Below, one piece after another: positions 12,496-22,284 of a DNA stretch of 64,000 nucleotides. Below the pieces are notes generated by a model. It had not been told where the DNA came from and ran no database searches. It saw only the letters and a program-made list of their open reading frames with translations. The translations under genes and the position numbers were made by a program. Origin of the DNA: Chloroflexota bacterium (lineage in GTDB: Bacteria > Chloroflexota > Dehalococcoidia > DSTF01 > JACRBR01); the NCBI GenBank assembly GCA_028872875.1, contig JAGWOC010000006.1:1-64000 (forward strand), read 5' to 3'. Each line of letters begins with the position of its first letter. Positions within the stretch are counted from its first letter, which is position 1.

Positions 12496-13254
12496 TCACT
12501 CTCCGAGCCACCAGCGGCGGGGCGCCGGCCGCCGCGCGTAGCGCAGCCCGAACTTCCGCACGGCCGCGTCGCGGATGTGCGCCACCGCCTCTTCGACCGA
12601 ATCCGTGAGCACCAGCGTGCCCGCGTCGCGCGCGTCGATCGCGCGCGCCGGCAGCAGGGTGCCGCGGATGAACGCCAGCAGCGGCGACCAGTAGTCGACG
12701 CCGATCAGGACGAGCGGGAAGTCCCTGATCTTGCCGGTCTGGACCAGCGTGGCCGTCTCGAAGATCTCGTCGAGTGTGCCGAAGCCGCCGGGCATGGCGA
12801 TGAAGGCGTACGAGTACTTCACCAGCATGACCTTCCGCACGAAGAAGTGCCGGAAGGTGATCCAGGTGTCGAGGTATGGGTTTGGCCGCTGCTCCTTCGG
12901 GAGTTCGATGTTGCAGCCGACCGTCCGGCCGCCGGCGTCCTTCGCGCCCCGGTTCGCGGCCTCCATGATCCCGGGTCCTCCGCCCGTCATCACCGTGAAC
13001 CCGGCACCCGCCAGCTCGCGGCCCACCTGCCTCGCCAGCGCGTAGTACGGGTGGTCCTCCGGGAGGCGCGCCGACCCGAACACCGTCACGCACGGCCCGA
13101 CGAAGTGCAGCGCCCGGAATCCCCGGATGAACTCGAAGAAGATGGCCAGCGCGTGCCAGAACTCCCGCTGCCGCGTCCGGGGCCCTTCGAGGAAGACCCG
13201 CTCGTCGCCGCGCGCCGCGGTCTTGCCCCACTGCTTCCCGTCCGTCCCGGACAT
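12496..13254 (-). CDS. LOG family (TIGR00730-like) Rossmann-fold protein
   Basis: VTVFGSARLPEDHPYYALARQVGRELAGAGFTVMTGGGPGIMEAANRGAKDAGG...FIAMPGGFGTLDEIFETATLVQTGK. Confidence 0.92.
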   Translation of the reverse strand: MSGTDGKQWGKTAARGDERVFLEGPRTRQREFWHALAIFFEFIRGFRALHFVGPCVTVFGSARLPEDHPYYALARQVGRELAGAGFTVMTGGGPGIMEAANRGAKDAGGRTVGCNIELPKEQRPNPYLDTWITFRHFFVRKVMLVKYSYAFIAMPGGFGTLDEIFETATLVQTGKIRDFPLVLIGVDYWSPLLAFIRGTLLPARAIDARDAGTLVLTDSVEEAVAHIRDAAVRKFGLRYARRPAPRRWWLGE

Positions 13255-13468
13255 CGCACCTCGTCGCTGCGGTCTGCCTCACGCACCCGCAGTGTACGGC
13301 CCGATGCCCGTACGCACGATGGGCGCCGCACGTGCCCACTGCCTGCACGCCGGCCGGCACGGCCGATGGGGCCGGTTGGTACCCCGATCCCTGCCGGATG
13401 GCCGGTGGAAGGCTTCCCCGCATGGCTCGACACTGGTGGTACGACATGATGATCGACTGGAGGCCGGC

Positions 13469-14005
13469 ATGAAGGTCATGGCCACGTTCGACGGTTCCGC
13501 GTTCTCCGAGTCCACGATCCCGCTCCTGCTCGAGATCGCGCGGCTACCCGATGTCGAGTTCCGGCTCGTCAGCTTTGCCGGCGAGCCCCACGGGCGGGCA
13601 CGCACCTCGCGCCAGCCGATGCCGGTCGCGGCCACGGTCATGAGCGGCGCCTCCGTCGTCGTCCCGCGACCCCCTACGCCCATCGCGGAGACGAAAGCGC
13701 AGGCGACCGAGCGCACCATCGCCGAGGTCAAGGAGTACCTGGACGAGATCGCCGCCCGCTTCCCGTCCAGCGCCAAGGTGCGCACCGAAGCCCACGTCGG
13801 CAACGATCCGGGCGAGGCGATCGTGCGGTGGGCGATCGCCGAACATCCCGCTGTCATCGTCATGGCGACGCACGGCCGGGCGGGCCTGTCGCGGGCGCTC
13901 TTCAGCGCGACGACCGAGCAGGTCGTGCGGTCCGGCGTGGCGCCCGTCTTGCTCGTCCATCCCGAACACGGCAGCGTGCGCGCACAGGGGTCCGACGAAG
14001 CCTGA
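13469..14005 (+). CDS. Universal stress protein
   Basis: MKVMATFDGSAFSESTIPLLLEIARL...VIVMATHGRAGLSRALFSATTEQVVRSGVAPVLLVHPE. Confidence 0.92.
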   Translation: MKVMATFDGSAFSESTIPLLLEIARLPDVEFRLVSFAGEPHGRARTSRQPMPVAATVMSGASVVVPRPPTPIAETKAQATERTIAEVKEYLDEIAARFPSSAKVRTEAHVGNDPGEAIVRWAIAEHPAVIVMATHGRAGLSRALFSATTEQVVRSGVAPVLLVHPEHGSVRAQGSDEA

Positions 14006-14172
14006 GCCGCCATGCGGCGCCCCGGGCCCGCGGCGTCGTGTCGGACACGCATCGCACGGGGCTGGGCCACCTGGTCCCCGCAGGGGGCCAAACGGCACGT
14101 TGTCCCAGCCGCCAGATGATGTAACTTAGTAGGTGCTAAATTAAAGCGACACGAGCAGGAGGACGCGGGCCC

Positions 14173-15228
14173 ATGACGACCACGACCGAAACGCTGAAGA
14201 CCGAGACACCGCTGCCGGAGGGCCTCGACCTGTCCTGGCTGCGCGCCCCCGGCGATTGGGGCATCCACGCGAAGCCCGGCAAGCGCGGCCTCACGCTGGA
14301 CGAGATCAACGCCGGGCCTTACGCGGAGATCCCCGACACCGCGTCCGGGCAGACGATGCGGCCACGCGGCGCTCAGGCTCGCGATGGCGTCCCGCACGTG
14401 GGCTACATGCTCCGCCGCAACGACATCTGGTCGAAGAACGCCACCCTCCTCTACGAAGAGGCCGTGCAGCGCCAGTGGAGCTCCGCCACCGACATCCCGT
14501 GGGACAAGCTCGAACCGCTCCCCGACGACATCGAGCTCGCGATGAGCCAGCTCTGCACGTTCCTGACCGAGGTCGAGTTCATCGCCGGCGACACGCCCGC
14601 GCAGTGGTTACCCACGATCAGCAATGACCACTACGAGATCAAGCTCTACCTCGCCTCGCAGATCATGGACGAGGCACGCCACCTCGACGTCTTCCGCAAG
14701 CGCGCACTCGCCAACGGGGGCGGGCTGATGAGCGGCGGTCCCGGCTCCGGCCTGCGCAGCATCATCGGCGCCCGCGACTTCACCGAGATGTCCGCGATCA
14801 TGCATATCATCGGCGAGGGCTTCATCCAGACGCTCTTCCGCTCCGGCGAGCTGCTCTCCCACAACGAAGCCGAGAAGTCGATGTTCCGCCTGGCGCTGCA
14901 GGATGAATCCCGCCACGTCGCGTTCGGCGTCATGCACATGAAGCACATCCTGGAGACTGAGCCCGAGCGGCGCGAGGAGGTCCACAACTACCTGGACGTC
15001 GGCGAGGACATCTTTGCCGGCACCGGCGTCACCGCCACCGGCGGCTCGATCGAGTCGCTCGCCATCCTGCTCGGCGGCGGCGTCCAGCACATGGACGAGG
15101 GGCTGAACACCCTGCTCGCCGTCCGCAAGCGCCAGGTGAACGAGTACATGCACCGCCTCGAGGTCGCCGGCCTGTCCGACCGCCGCGGCCGCATGACGGC
15201 GCAGTTCGCGCCGTTCCTCGCCGCCTGA
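14173..15228 (+). CDS. Ferritin-like / R2-like diiron protein
   Basis: FLTEVEFIAGDTPAQW...LASQIMDEARHLDVFRKR...IIGEGFIQTLF...ALQDESRHVAFGVMHMKHIL: paired EARH / ESRH diiron ligand helices. Confidence 0.85.
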   Translation: MTTTTETLKTETPLPEGLDLSWLRAPGDWGIHAKPGKRGLTLDEINAGPYAEIPDTASGQTMRPRGAQARDGVPHVGYMLRRNDIWSKNATLLYEEAVQRQWSSATDIPWDKLEPLPDDIELAMSQLCTFLTEVEFIAGDTPAQWLPTISNDHYEIKLYLASQIMDEARHLDVFRKRALANGGGLMSGGPGSGLRSIIGARDFTEMSAIMHIIGEGFIQTLFRSGELLSHNEAEKSMFRLALQDESRHVAFGVMHMKHILETEPERREEVHNYLDVGEDIFAGTGVTATGGSIESLAILLGGGVQHMDEGLNTLLAVRKRQVNEYMHRLEVAGLSDRRGRMTAQFAPFLAA

Positions 15229-15256
15229 GGCGACGGCCGCCCGGCCAACGATCACC

Positions 15257-15284
15257 AAGAGAGCGCTCGTGTGAGCGCTCTCTT
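15257..15284 (+). terminator. Rho-independent-type terminator hairpin
   Basis: AAGAGAGCGCTC-gtgt-GAGCGCTCTCTT, perfect 12-bp stem after the diiron CDS. Confidence 0.8.
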
Positions 15285-15322
15285 GTTCGCTGTCCGCTGG
15301 TGCGCCGTTACAGGCGCCGAGT

Positions 15323-15625
15323 CTACTCCACGCCCTGGAAGTCGTGCTGGACGTCGACGCCGTCCGCGTCGGCGTGGCCGCCGCCCGGGAGCTGCGGCTC
15401 GTTCGCCTCGGTGGTCTCGGCCTTCGCGCCCTCCGGCGCGTTCGTCGTCTCCGCTGTGTCAGGCGTCTGGTTCGCCGGAGCGTTCTGCGTCACGACGGGC
15501 GTGTTGGTCGGCGTCTGGGCGGCTGTCGACGTGATGCCCAGCAGCGCCGCCCCACCGGCTGCGGAGCCGATCAGCATCAGGCCGGCACCGGCCCCCAGCA
15601 GCTTCGCCTTCGTGCTCTCAAACAT
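15323..15625 (-). CDS. Hypothetical small secreted/membrane-anchored protein
   Basis: MFESTKAKLLGAGAGLMLIGSAAGGAALLGITSTAAQTPTNTP...; hydrophobic N-terminus, SD-like ggaagggagag upstream. Confidence 0.6.
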   Translation of the reverse strand: MFESTKAKLLGAGAGLMLIGSAAGGAALLGITSTAAQTPTNTPVVTQNAPANQTPDTAETTNAPEGAKAETTEANEPQLPGGGHADADGVDVQHDFQGVE

Positions 15626-15850
15626 GCGTGCCTCTCCCTTCCCACTCATCTGCCCGAGGCCACATGCTGCCTCGCTGCGTCCAGCGTAGGGACCGACCGT
15701 GAACGCTGGATGAACACACCCTGAAGATCCGCTTCATGAATCGCCGCCCTGCCTCGAAATCCCCTTCCAACACTGCGTCCTTGCCCCGCCGGAACACCGG
15801 CTGTACGCTCGCACGGATCGCCGCCGCCCGGGTGGCGCACCGCGCGGAAG

Positions 15851-16465
15851 GTGCCTGTGCCGCCGTTCACACTCGTCCCCCACAAGGTCTCGGCGCGCGT
15901 CACCGACCCGATCGTCGCGCCGCTGGCGGCGATCGGCGTGACGCCGAACATGATCTCCGTGCTCGGCTTCGCTGGAAACGTCCTGGCCGCCGCCCTCGCC
16001 GCCGGCGGCCACTTCCTCGCCGCCGGCCTCGTCATGCTCGCCGCCAGCGCGCTCGACCTCCTCGATGGCGCGCTCGCCCGCAAGACCAACACGGTCACGA
16101 AGTTCGGCGCCGTCTTCGACTCCGTGCTCGACCGCATGTCCGAGGCCGCCGTGCTCGCCGGCCTCCTCTTCCACTACACCCAGGCCGGCAGCCGCACGCA
16201 GGAGGTCCTCCTCATCTACGCCGCCGTCGTCGGGTCGATCCTGGTCAGCTACGTGCGCGCCCGCGCCGAGGGCATCGGCATCGCCCTGCGCGAGGGGCTG
16301 TTCACGCGCGCCGAGCGCGTGCTCCTGCTCGGCATCGCGCTGATCGTTGGCCACGGCGCTGTGCCGGTCGCGCTCTGGATCCTGGCCGTGCTGGCGAACC
16401 TGACCGCGGTGCAGCGCGTCTTCGTTGTCTGGCAGAAGCTGCGCGAAGAAGGCCCGGACCGATGA
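15851..16465 (+). CDS. CDP-alcohol phosphatidyltransferase family protein
   Basis: GVTPNMISVLGFAGN...ALDLLDGALARKTNTVTKFGAVFDSVLDRMSEA: DG-AR-G-D-D motif. Confidence 0.92.
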   Translation: MPVPPFTLVPHKVSARVTDPIVAPLAAIGVTPNMISVLGFAGNVLAAALAAGGHFLAAGLVMLAASALDLLDGALARKTNTVTKFGAVFDSVLDRMSEAAVLAGLLFHYTQAGSRTQEVLLIYAAVVGSILVSYVRARAEGIGIALREGLFTRAERVLLLGIALIVGHGAVPVALWILAVLANLTAVQRVFVVWQKLREEGPDR

Positions 16466-17718
16466 CCACGGCGATCGTCGGCGCGACGCTGATCGACGGC
16501 ACCGGCGCCGATCCCGTCCCGGACGCGACGGTGATCGTCGATGAGCACGGCCGCATCGTGCGGGCCGGCCTGGGCATCGACCCGCCGCGCGACGCCGAAG
16601 TCATCGACGCCGCGGGCGGCACGCTGATGCCCGGCATGATCGACTGCCACGTGCACCTGTACGGGAAGGTGGCGCCGCTGCAGGAGCGCCTCCTCACGCC
16701 GCCGAGCCTCGCGCTCTTCTATGGCGCCCGCAACGCCCTCCGCACGCTCGACGCCGGCATCACCACCGTGCGCGACGCCGGGGGCTCGCCGGCGGGATTC
16801 AAGATGGCGATCGAACGCGGGCTCATCCCGGGCCCGCGTATCCGCATCGCCGTCGCCATGCTCTCGCAGACGGGCGGCCACGGCGACGCGATGATGCCCT
16901 CCGGCGCAGCGACGGGCGCGCGGGCGGGGCCCGAGTGGCCCGAGCACGTCGTCGATGGCGCGGACGAGGTGCGCCGCGCCGTGCGCCAGCTCCTGCGCGC
17001 GGGGGCCGACTTCATCAAGCTGGCCGCGAGCGGCGGCGTCCTGTCGCCCAGCGACGAGCCCGGCCACACCGCCTTCACCCCAGAGGAGATCGCGGTCATG
17101 GTCTACGAGGCGCGCGCGGCCGGCAAGACGTGCATGGCGCACGCCCAGGGCACCGAAGGCATCCGCAACGCCGTCGAGGCCGGCGTCGAATCGATCGAGC
17201 ACGGCATCTTCCTCGACGACGCCGCGATCGCCGAGATGCGGCGCCGGCGCACATTCCTCGTGCCGACGCTCGTCGCGCCGGTGTGGGTGCTGCGCCACGC
17301 CGAGCGTGCGCCCGGCAGCGTGCTGCCACAGGCCGTCCGCAAGACCAGGGAAGTGATGGATGCGCACAAGGCAAGCTTCGTGCGCGCGGCGGCCGCCGGC
17401 GTGCGCATCGCCATGGGCACCGACAGCGGCGTCGGGCACCACGGCTCGAACGCCGAAGAGCTCGAACGCATGGTCGAAGGCGGCCTGACGCCCATGCAGG
17501 CGATCGTCGCGGCGACGAAGGCCGCCAGCGAGTGCGTCCACATGCAGCACGAGGTCGGCACGATCGAGCCCGGCAAGCTCGCGGACCTCCTCATCATCGA
17601 GGGCGACCCGCTCGCGGAGATCGGCATCCTGCGCGACGCGAAACGCCTCGCGCTGATCATGCAGGGCGGCCGCGCCCACAAGAACCGCCTGCCCACGCGG
17701 CCAGGCGCTACCGCGTAG
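16462..17718 (+). CDS. Amidohydrolase family protein (imidazolonepropionase-like)
   Basis: VIDAAGGTLMPGMIDCHVHLYG...DAGITTVRDAGG...FIKLAASGG...VEAGVESIEHGIFLDD...GTDSGVGHHG...GTIEPGKLADLLIIEGDPL; ATGA overlap with the preceding gene. Confidence 0.93.
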   Translation: MTTAIVGATLIDGTGADPVPDATVIVDEHGRIVRAGLGIDPPRDAEVIDAAGGTLMPGMIDCHVHLYGKVAPLQERLLTPPSLALFYGARNALRTLDAGITTVRDAGGSPAGFKMAIERGLIPGPRIRIAVAMLSQTGGHGDAMMPSGAATGARAGPEWPEHVVDGADEVRRAVRQLLRAGADFIKLAASGGVLSPSDEPGHTAFTPEEIAVMVYEARAAGKTCMAHAQGTEGIRNAVEAGVESIEHGIFLDDAAIAEMRRRRTFLVPTLVAPVWVLRHAERAPGSVLPQAVRKTREVMDAHKASFVRAAAAGVRIAMGTDSGVGHHGSNAEELERMVEGGLTPMQAIVAATKAASECVHMQHEVGTIEPGKLADLLIIEGDPLAEIGILRDAKRLALIMQGGRAHKNRLPTRPGATA

Positions 17719-17746
17719 CCGGACATCGCGAACGAAAGGGTGATAC

Positions 17747-18700
17747 TTGGCCATCGAGATCACACCGCACATCATCAGCCTGCACGTCGATCTGCCGTGG
17801 TTCCCGCAGCCCTACCCGCCCAACGTCTTCCTGATCCGCGACGGCGGCGAGGCCGCGCTCATCGATAGCGGCTTCAGCGACGACGACTCGTACGACAAGC
17901 GCATCGCACTGCTGGGCGAGTTGGGCATCAGGATGCGCGACGGTGCAGCCCCGGCCCGGTCCGCGCTGACGTACATCATCCTGACGCACCACCACTACGA
18001 CCACGCGAGCGGCGCCTACCGCCTGCGCGCCGCGACGGGCGCGCAGGTCGTCGTCCACCGCGACGAAGAGGCGCTGCTCCTCTCGCCCGAGGACGAGACG
18101 GGCGACCTGGAGATCCCGGAGGACCAGAAGGAGGCGCGCGCGCGGGCGAAGCAGTGGCGGGAAGACGCGGCGAAGGCCACGCCCGACGTGCGCGTCGCCG
18201 ATGGCGATGTGCTGCGCGTCGGCGCGCTGCACCTGCGCTGTGTGCACGCGCCGGGCCACACCGCCGGCCACCTCTGCATCTTCCTCGAAGAAGAGCGCGC
18301 GCTGTTCGCCGGTGACAACGTGCTCGGCGTCGGCACCGCCGCGATCTCGCCGCCGCCGCACGGCGACATGGCGGAGTACATCCGCTCGCTGCGCAAGATG
18401 CAGGCGCTCGATGCGGCGCTGCTCCTGCCCGGCCACGGACCCGTGGTGAGGGAGCCGAACCGCAAGATCCAGGAGCTCATCGACCATCGGCGACAGCGCG
18501 AGGACCAGATCGTCGCGCTCATCGCGCAGGGCAAGGACAGCGTCAAGACGCTGGTGAAGGCGATCTACCCGGAGCTCGACAAGCGCCTCAACGGCATGGC
18601 CACGGGCCAGATCATCTCCCACCTTCACAAGCTCCAGTCCGAGGGCAAGCTGCGGCTCGAAGGCAAGGGCGAGGAGATGCGGGTGGTGGGCCGGCAGTAG
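17747..18700 (+). CDS. MBL-fold metallo-hydrolase
   Basis: FLIRDGGEAALIDSGF...LTHHHYDHASGAYRL...VHAPGHTAGHLCIFLEEERALFAGDNVLG. Confidence 0.93.
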   Translation: MAIEITPHIISLHVDLPWFPQPYPPNVFLIRDGGEAALIDSGFSDDDSYDKRIALLGELGIRMRDGAAPARSALTYIILTHHHYDHASGAYRLRAATGAQVVVHRDEEALLLSPEDETGDLEIPEDQKEARARAKQWREDAAKATPDVRVADGDVLRVGALHLRCVHAPGHTAGHLCIFLEEERALFAGDNVLGVGTAAISPPPHGDMAEYIRSLRKMQALDAALLLPGHGPVVREPNRKIQELIDHRRQREDQIVALIAQGKDSVKTLVKAIYPELDKRLNGMATGQIISHLHKLQSEGKLRLEGKGEEMRVVGRQ

Positions 18701-18707
18701 CGATGGC

Positions 18708-18760
18708 GGGCGGGCACATGGGCCCGCCGGGCGGGCAACGGGCGGGCACATGGGCCCGCC
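18708..18760. repeat. Two copies of a 21-bp palindromic element
   Basis: GGGCGGGCACATGGGCCCGCC at 18708-18728 and 18740-18760; each is an interrupted palindrome. Confidence 0.85.
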
Positions 18761-18828
18761 CCTACGGTGTGCGCGGGCGCAGGCCGGGCTGGCCCGGCCT
18801 CTCACCTCTAACCTCTAACCTCCAACAT

Positions 18829-20103
18829 CTAGATCAGGTGGCCCATCTTCGTGCGCTTCGTCTCGAGGTAGCGCAGGTTGTGCGGGTTGGGTTCCGCGAT
18901 CACGGACACGCGCTCGACGACGCGCAGGCCGTAGCCCTCGAGCCCCGCGCGCTTCTCCGGGTTGTTCGTGATCAGTCGCAGGTCGCGCAGGCCCAGGTCG
19001 ACGAGGATCTGCATGCCGATGCCGTAGTCGCGGCGGTCGGCGGGGAAGCCCAGCGCCTCGTTCGCCTCCACGGTGTCCATGCCCTTGTCCTGCAGGTTGT
19101 ACGCCTTGATCTTGTTGTGGAGGCCGATGCCGCGGCCCTCCTGGCGCATGTACACCACGACGCCGCGCCCCGCCGCCTCGATCATGCGCATCGCCAGGTG
19201 GAGCTGCTCGCCGCAGTCGCAGCGCCGCGAGCCGAAGACGTCGCCCGTCACGCACTGGCTGTGGACGCGCACCAGCACGGGCTCGTCTCCGCCCACGTCG
19301 CCGAACACGAGCGCCACGTGCTCGTCGGGGTCCGTCAGCGCCCTGTAGGCGATGCACTGCCACTCGCCGTACTCCGTCGGCAGTACGGTCTCGGCGACGC
19401 GCCGCACCAGCTTCTCCTTGTGCATCCGGTACTGGATGAGCTGCGTGACGCTGATGATCTTCAGGCTGTGCTTCTTCCCGAAGCGCTTGAGCTGCGGCAG
19501 GCGCGACATCGTCCCGTCGTCGTTCATGATCTCGCACAGCACACCCGCCGGGTACAGCCCCGCGAGCTTGCAGAGGTCAACCGTCGCCTCGGTCTGGCCC
19601 GCCCGCACCAGCACGCCGCCCTCGCGCGCCCGCAGCGGGAAGATGTGGCCCGGCATCACGAGGTCGTTCGGTCGCGTCTTCGGGTCGATGAGCACCTGCG
19701 CCGTGCGCGCGCGGTCCGCGGCCGAGATGCCCGTCGTGACGCCGTAGCGCGCCTCGACACCGACGGTGAACGGCGTGCCGAAGTGCGAGTCGTTGTGGTT
19801 CACCATCATCGGGATGTGGAGCTGTTCGAGCCGCTCCGCGGTCATCGGCACGCAGACAAGGCCGCGGCCGTAGCGCGCCATGAAGTTGATCGCCTCGGGC
19901 GTGCAGAACTGGGCGGGGATCGTCAGGTCGCCTTCGTTCTCGCGGTCCTCATCGTCGATGATGATCACGAAGCGGCCGTTGCGGTACTCCTCGATGGCCT
20001 CCTCGACCGTGGCGAGCCCCTTCGCGCGAAGCGCTTCCTTCCGGCTGATCCGCGGCAGTTCCTGTTGCACGTCTCCTTCCCGGTTCGTAGGTGGATCCGT
20101 CAC
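18829..20103 (-). CDS. ribBA: Bifunctional 3,4-dihydroxy-2-butanone-4-phosphate synthase / GTP cyclohydrolase II
   Basis: [39 protein letters not shown]... and [30 protein letters not shown]...[22 protein letters not shown]...[18 protein letters not shown]. Confidence 0.97.
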   Translation of the reverse strand: MTDPPTNREGDVQQELPRISRKEALRAKGLATVEEAIEEYRNGRFVIIIDDEDRENEGDLTIPAQFCTPEAINFMARYGRGLVCVPMTAERLEQLHIPMMVNHNDSHFGTPFTVGVEARYGVTTGISAADRARTAQVLIDPKTRPNDLVMPGHIFPLRAREGGVLVRAGQTEATVDLCKLAGLYPAGVLCEIMNDDGTMSRLPQLKRFGKKHSLKIISVTQLIQYRMHKEKLVRRVAETVLPTEYGEWQCIAYRALTDPDEHVALVFGDVGGDEPVLVRVHSQCVTGDVFGSRRCDCGEQLHLAMRMIEAAGRGVVVYMRQEGRGIGLHNKIKAYNLQDKGMDTVEANEALGFPADRRDYGIGMQILVDLGLRDLRLITNNPEKRAGLEGYGLRVVERVSVIAEPNPHNLRYLETKRTKMGHLI

Positions 20104-20699
20104 GAAGACACCGCCGCCCCGCGACGATCCGCGACCATCTGCTCCACGTAGCGTGCGATGATGTCCGTCTCGATATTCACCCGATCCCCCGGCCGCCGCA
20201 CGTGCAGGTTGGTGTGATCCTGCGTGTACTGCACGAGCGACACCGCGAACGAGCGGTCGTCCTTGTCCACCACCGTCAGACTGATGCCGTCAATCGCCAC
20301 CGGCCCCTTGACGATCATGTGCCGCAGGATGTCCGGCGGGGCGTCGAAGCGCGCCACGATCGCCTCGCCCTCCCGCGTGAACGACGCGACCGTCGCCGTC
20401 GCCTCGACGACGCCGCGCACGAGGTGGCCGCTGACGCGCCCGGCGAGCTGCAGCGAGCGCTCGAGGTTCACCGGGTCGCCCGGCTTGAGGTCGCCGAGGT
20501 TGCTGCGGCGGTAGGTCTCCGGCATCACGTTCGCCGAGAAGCCCTCCTCGTCGAAGTGCTTCGCCGTCAGGTCCACGCCGTTGACCGAGATGCTGTCGCC
20601 GAGGTTCGTGCCCCACAGCACCTTCTTCGCGGCGATCTTCAGCTCGCCCTCGCGGGCGCTGCGGACGCTGCCGACCTCTTCGATGATGCCGGTGAACAT
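20100..20699 (-). CDS. ribE: Riboflavin synthase alpha chain
   Basis: [28 protein letters not shown]...[16 protein letters not shown]...[10 protein letters not shown]...[11 protein letters not shown]; overlaps ribBA start by 4 nt. Confidence 0.97.
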   Translation of the reverse strand: MFTGIIEEVGSVRSAREGELKIAAKKVLWGTNLGDSISVNGVDLTAKHFDEEGFSANVMPETYRRSNLGDLKPGDPVNLERSLQLAGRVSGHLVRGVVEATATVASFTREGEAIVARFDAPPDILRHMIVKGPVAIDGISLTVVDKDDRSFAVSLVQYTQDHTNLHVRRPGDRVNIETDIIARYVEQMVADRRGAAVSS

Positions 20700-20720
20700 C
20701 AACCCTCCGGAGTTCGTGTC

Positions 20721-20749
20721 ATGCTAACAATAAGTACCCAACGCGTCAA
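20721..20749 (-). promoter_or_regulatory. Candidate sigma70-type promoter for ribE-ribBA
   Basis: Reverse strand TTGACG (20749-20744), 17-nt spacer, TAGCAT (20726-20721), about 22 nt before the ribE ATG. Confidence 0.5.
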
Positions 20750-20961
20750 TCGCTGGCCGACGGTCCTGCGGAAATCGCAGGGGCCAACCGATCACCGGGC
20801 GAAAACCTTCGCATTGCCACTGCAGCCGGATCTTCGAGCGCCCTGCCGCCGTCCCTCATTGTACCCGTCACGCCGGCACGGCACGACGGGGCCAGATTGA
20901 CAGCACACGCCCATCGATGGGAAGCTGACGCCCAACTACAGGGCTGTGCAGGAGGATCATC

Positions 20962-22275
20962 ATGGACTGGCGCACACGCTATGCGGATCGCCTGGTGGCC
21001 GCCGAGGACGCGGCGCGCGTCGTGGCCTCCGGCGACAAGGTGTGGGTCGGCATGTTCACCAGCAACCCGGAGACGCTCGCGACCGCACTCTACGCGCGCA
21101 AGGACGAGCTGCGCGGCGTGACGATCCACCACTACGTCTCGCCGTTCGTCTGGGCGACCCCCGAATCCGCCGGCGCGTTCACGCTCGTCAGCGCGTTCAC
21201 GACGCCGGCCGACCGCGGCCAGGTAAACGCCGGCACGGCCGAGTATCTGCCGCTCGGCAACTTCCGCGAGAGCTGGATCAAGGAGGCGGTCGGCCCCTTC
21301 GATGTCGCGCTTGTCAAGACGTCGCCGCCGGACGAGCACGGCTACATGAGCTTCGGCAGCGCGCTCTGGGCAAACCGCACGATGTGCGACGTTTCGCGCC
21401 AGATCGTCTGCGAGGTCGACGAGCGCCTCATCCGCACCTACGGCGAGAACTACCTGCACATCTCCGAGGTCACGCGACTCGCCGAGCACCGCGTGGCCGA
21501 CGACCGGGAGCCGCCGATCCCGCCGCGCACGGACGAGGTGATCCTGGCCGCCGAGGTGATCTGCACCCTCGTCGCGAGCGAGCTGGTGCGCGACGGCGAC
21601 ACGTTGCAGATGGGCATCGGCGACGTCACGTCCGCGATGGCGCTCTATCTTGGCGACAAGCATGACCTGGGCATCCAGACGGAGCTGATCACCGGCGGCG
21701 TGGCCGCGCTCGTCGAGCAGGGCGTGGTGACGGGCAGGCGCAAGGACGTCGCGCCGGGCAGGGTCGTCGGGTCGGCCCTGGTGCAGGTGCCGCGCGAGGA
21801 GCTGGAGATGGTGCATCAGAACCCCCGGTTCGAGCTGTGGGACTTCTGCCACACCGACGACCTGCGCACCCTCGTCCGCGAGACGAACCTCGTCGCCATC
21901 AACAACGCGCTCCAGATCGACCTCACCGGCCAGGTCACCGCCGAGACCCTGAACGGACAGGTCTACAGCGGGCCGGGCGGGCAGAGCGTGTTCGCGGCCG
22001 CGGCATCGTACAGCGAGGGCGGGCGCTCGATCATCGCTGTGCCGTCCAGCTCGACGGTGGCGGGCGAGCGCTGCTCCCGCATCGTCCCGTTTCTGGCGCC
22101 GGGCTCGATGGTGACGGTGCCGCGCACGTTCGTCGACTACGTGGTGACCGAACACGGCATCGCCACGCTCCGCGGCAAGACCGTGCGTCAGCGCACGGAG
22201 GAGATGATCGCCATCGCGCACCCGGACTTCCGCGCCGAGCTGCGGACCGAGGCCCAGCGGCTACGCTACCTCTGA
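20962..22275 (+). CDS. Acetyl-CoA hydrolase/transferase family (4-hydroxybutyrate CoA-transferase-like)
   Basis: SGDKVWVGMFTSNPETLATALYARKDEL...GIGDVTSAMALYLGDKHDLGIQTELITGGVAALVEQGVVTGRRK...INNALQIDLTGQVTAETLNGQVYSGPGGQSVFAAAASYSEGGRSIIAVPSS...YVVTEHGIATLRGKTVRQR. Confidence 0.93.
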   Translation: MDWRTRYADRLVAAEDAARVVASGDKVWVGMFTSNPETLATALYARKDELRGVTIHHYVSPFVWATPESAGAFTLVSAFTTPADRGQVNAGTAEYLPLGNFRESWIKEAVGPFDVALVKTSPPDEHGYMSFGSALWANRTMCDVSRQIVCEVDERLIRTYGENYLHISEVTRLAEHRVADDREPPIPPRTDEVILAAEVICTLVASELVRDGDTLQMGIGDVTSAMALYLGDKHDLGIQTELITGGVAALVEQGVVTGRRKDVAPGRVVGSALVQVPREELEMVHQNPRFELWDFCHTDDLRTLVRETNLVAINNALQIDLTGQVTAETLNGQVYSGPGGQSVFAAAASYSEGGRSIIAVPSSSTVAGERCSRIVPFLAPGSMVTVPRTFVDYVVTEHGIATLRGKTVRQRTEEMIAIAHPDFRAELRTEAQRLRYL

Positions 22276-22284
22276 GGCCGGGCG

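Noticed and set aside
16249-17775. 508-aa minus-strand ORF
   Set aside because: Antisense to the amidohydrolase gene; composition artefact.
18708-18760. Repeats considered as a CRISPR array
   Set aside because: Only two copies with a 12-bp gap; no array or cas genes.
20703-20900. Possible FMN (RFN) riboswitch upstream of ribE
   Set aside because: A stem-loop (CCTGCGatttCCGCAGG region) exists, but conserved RFN boxes were not found and the likely promoter (20744-20749/20721-20726) lies downstream of it, so it would not be transcribed with ribE.
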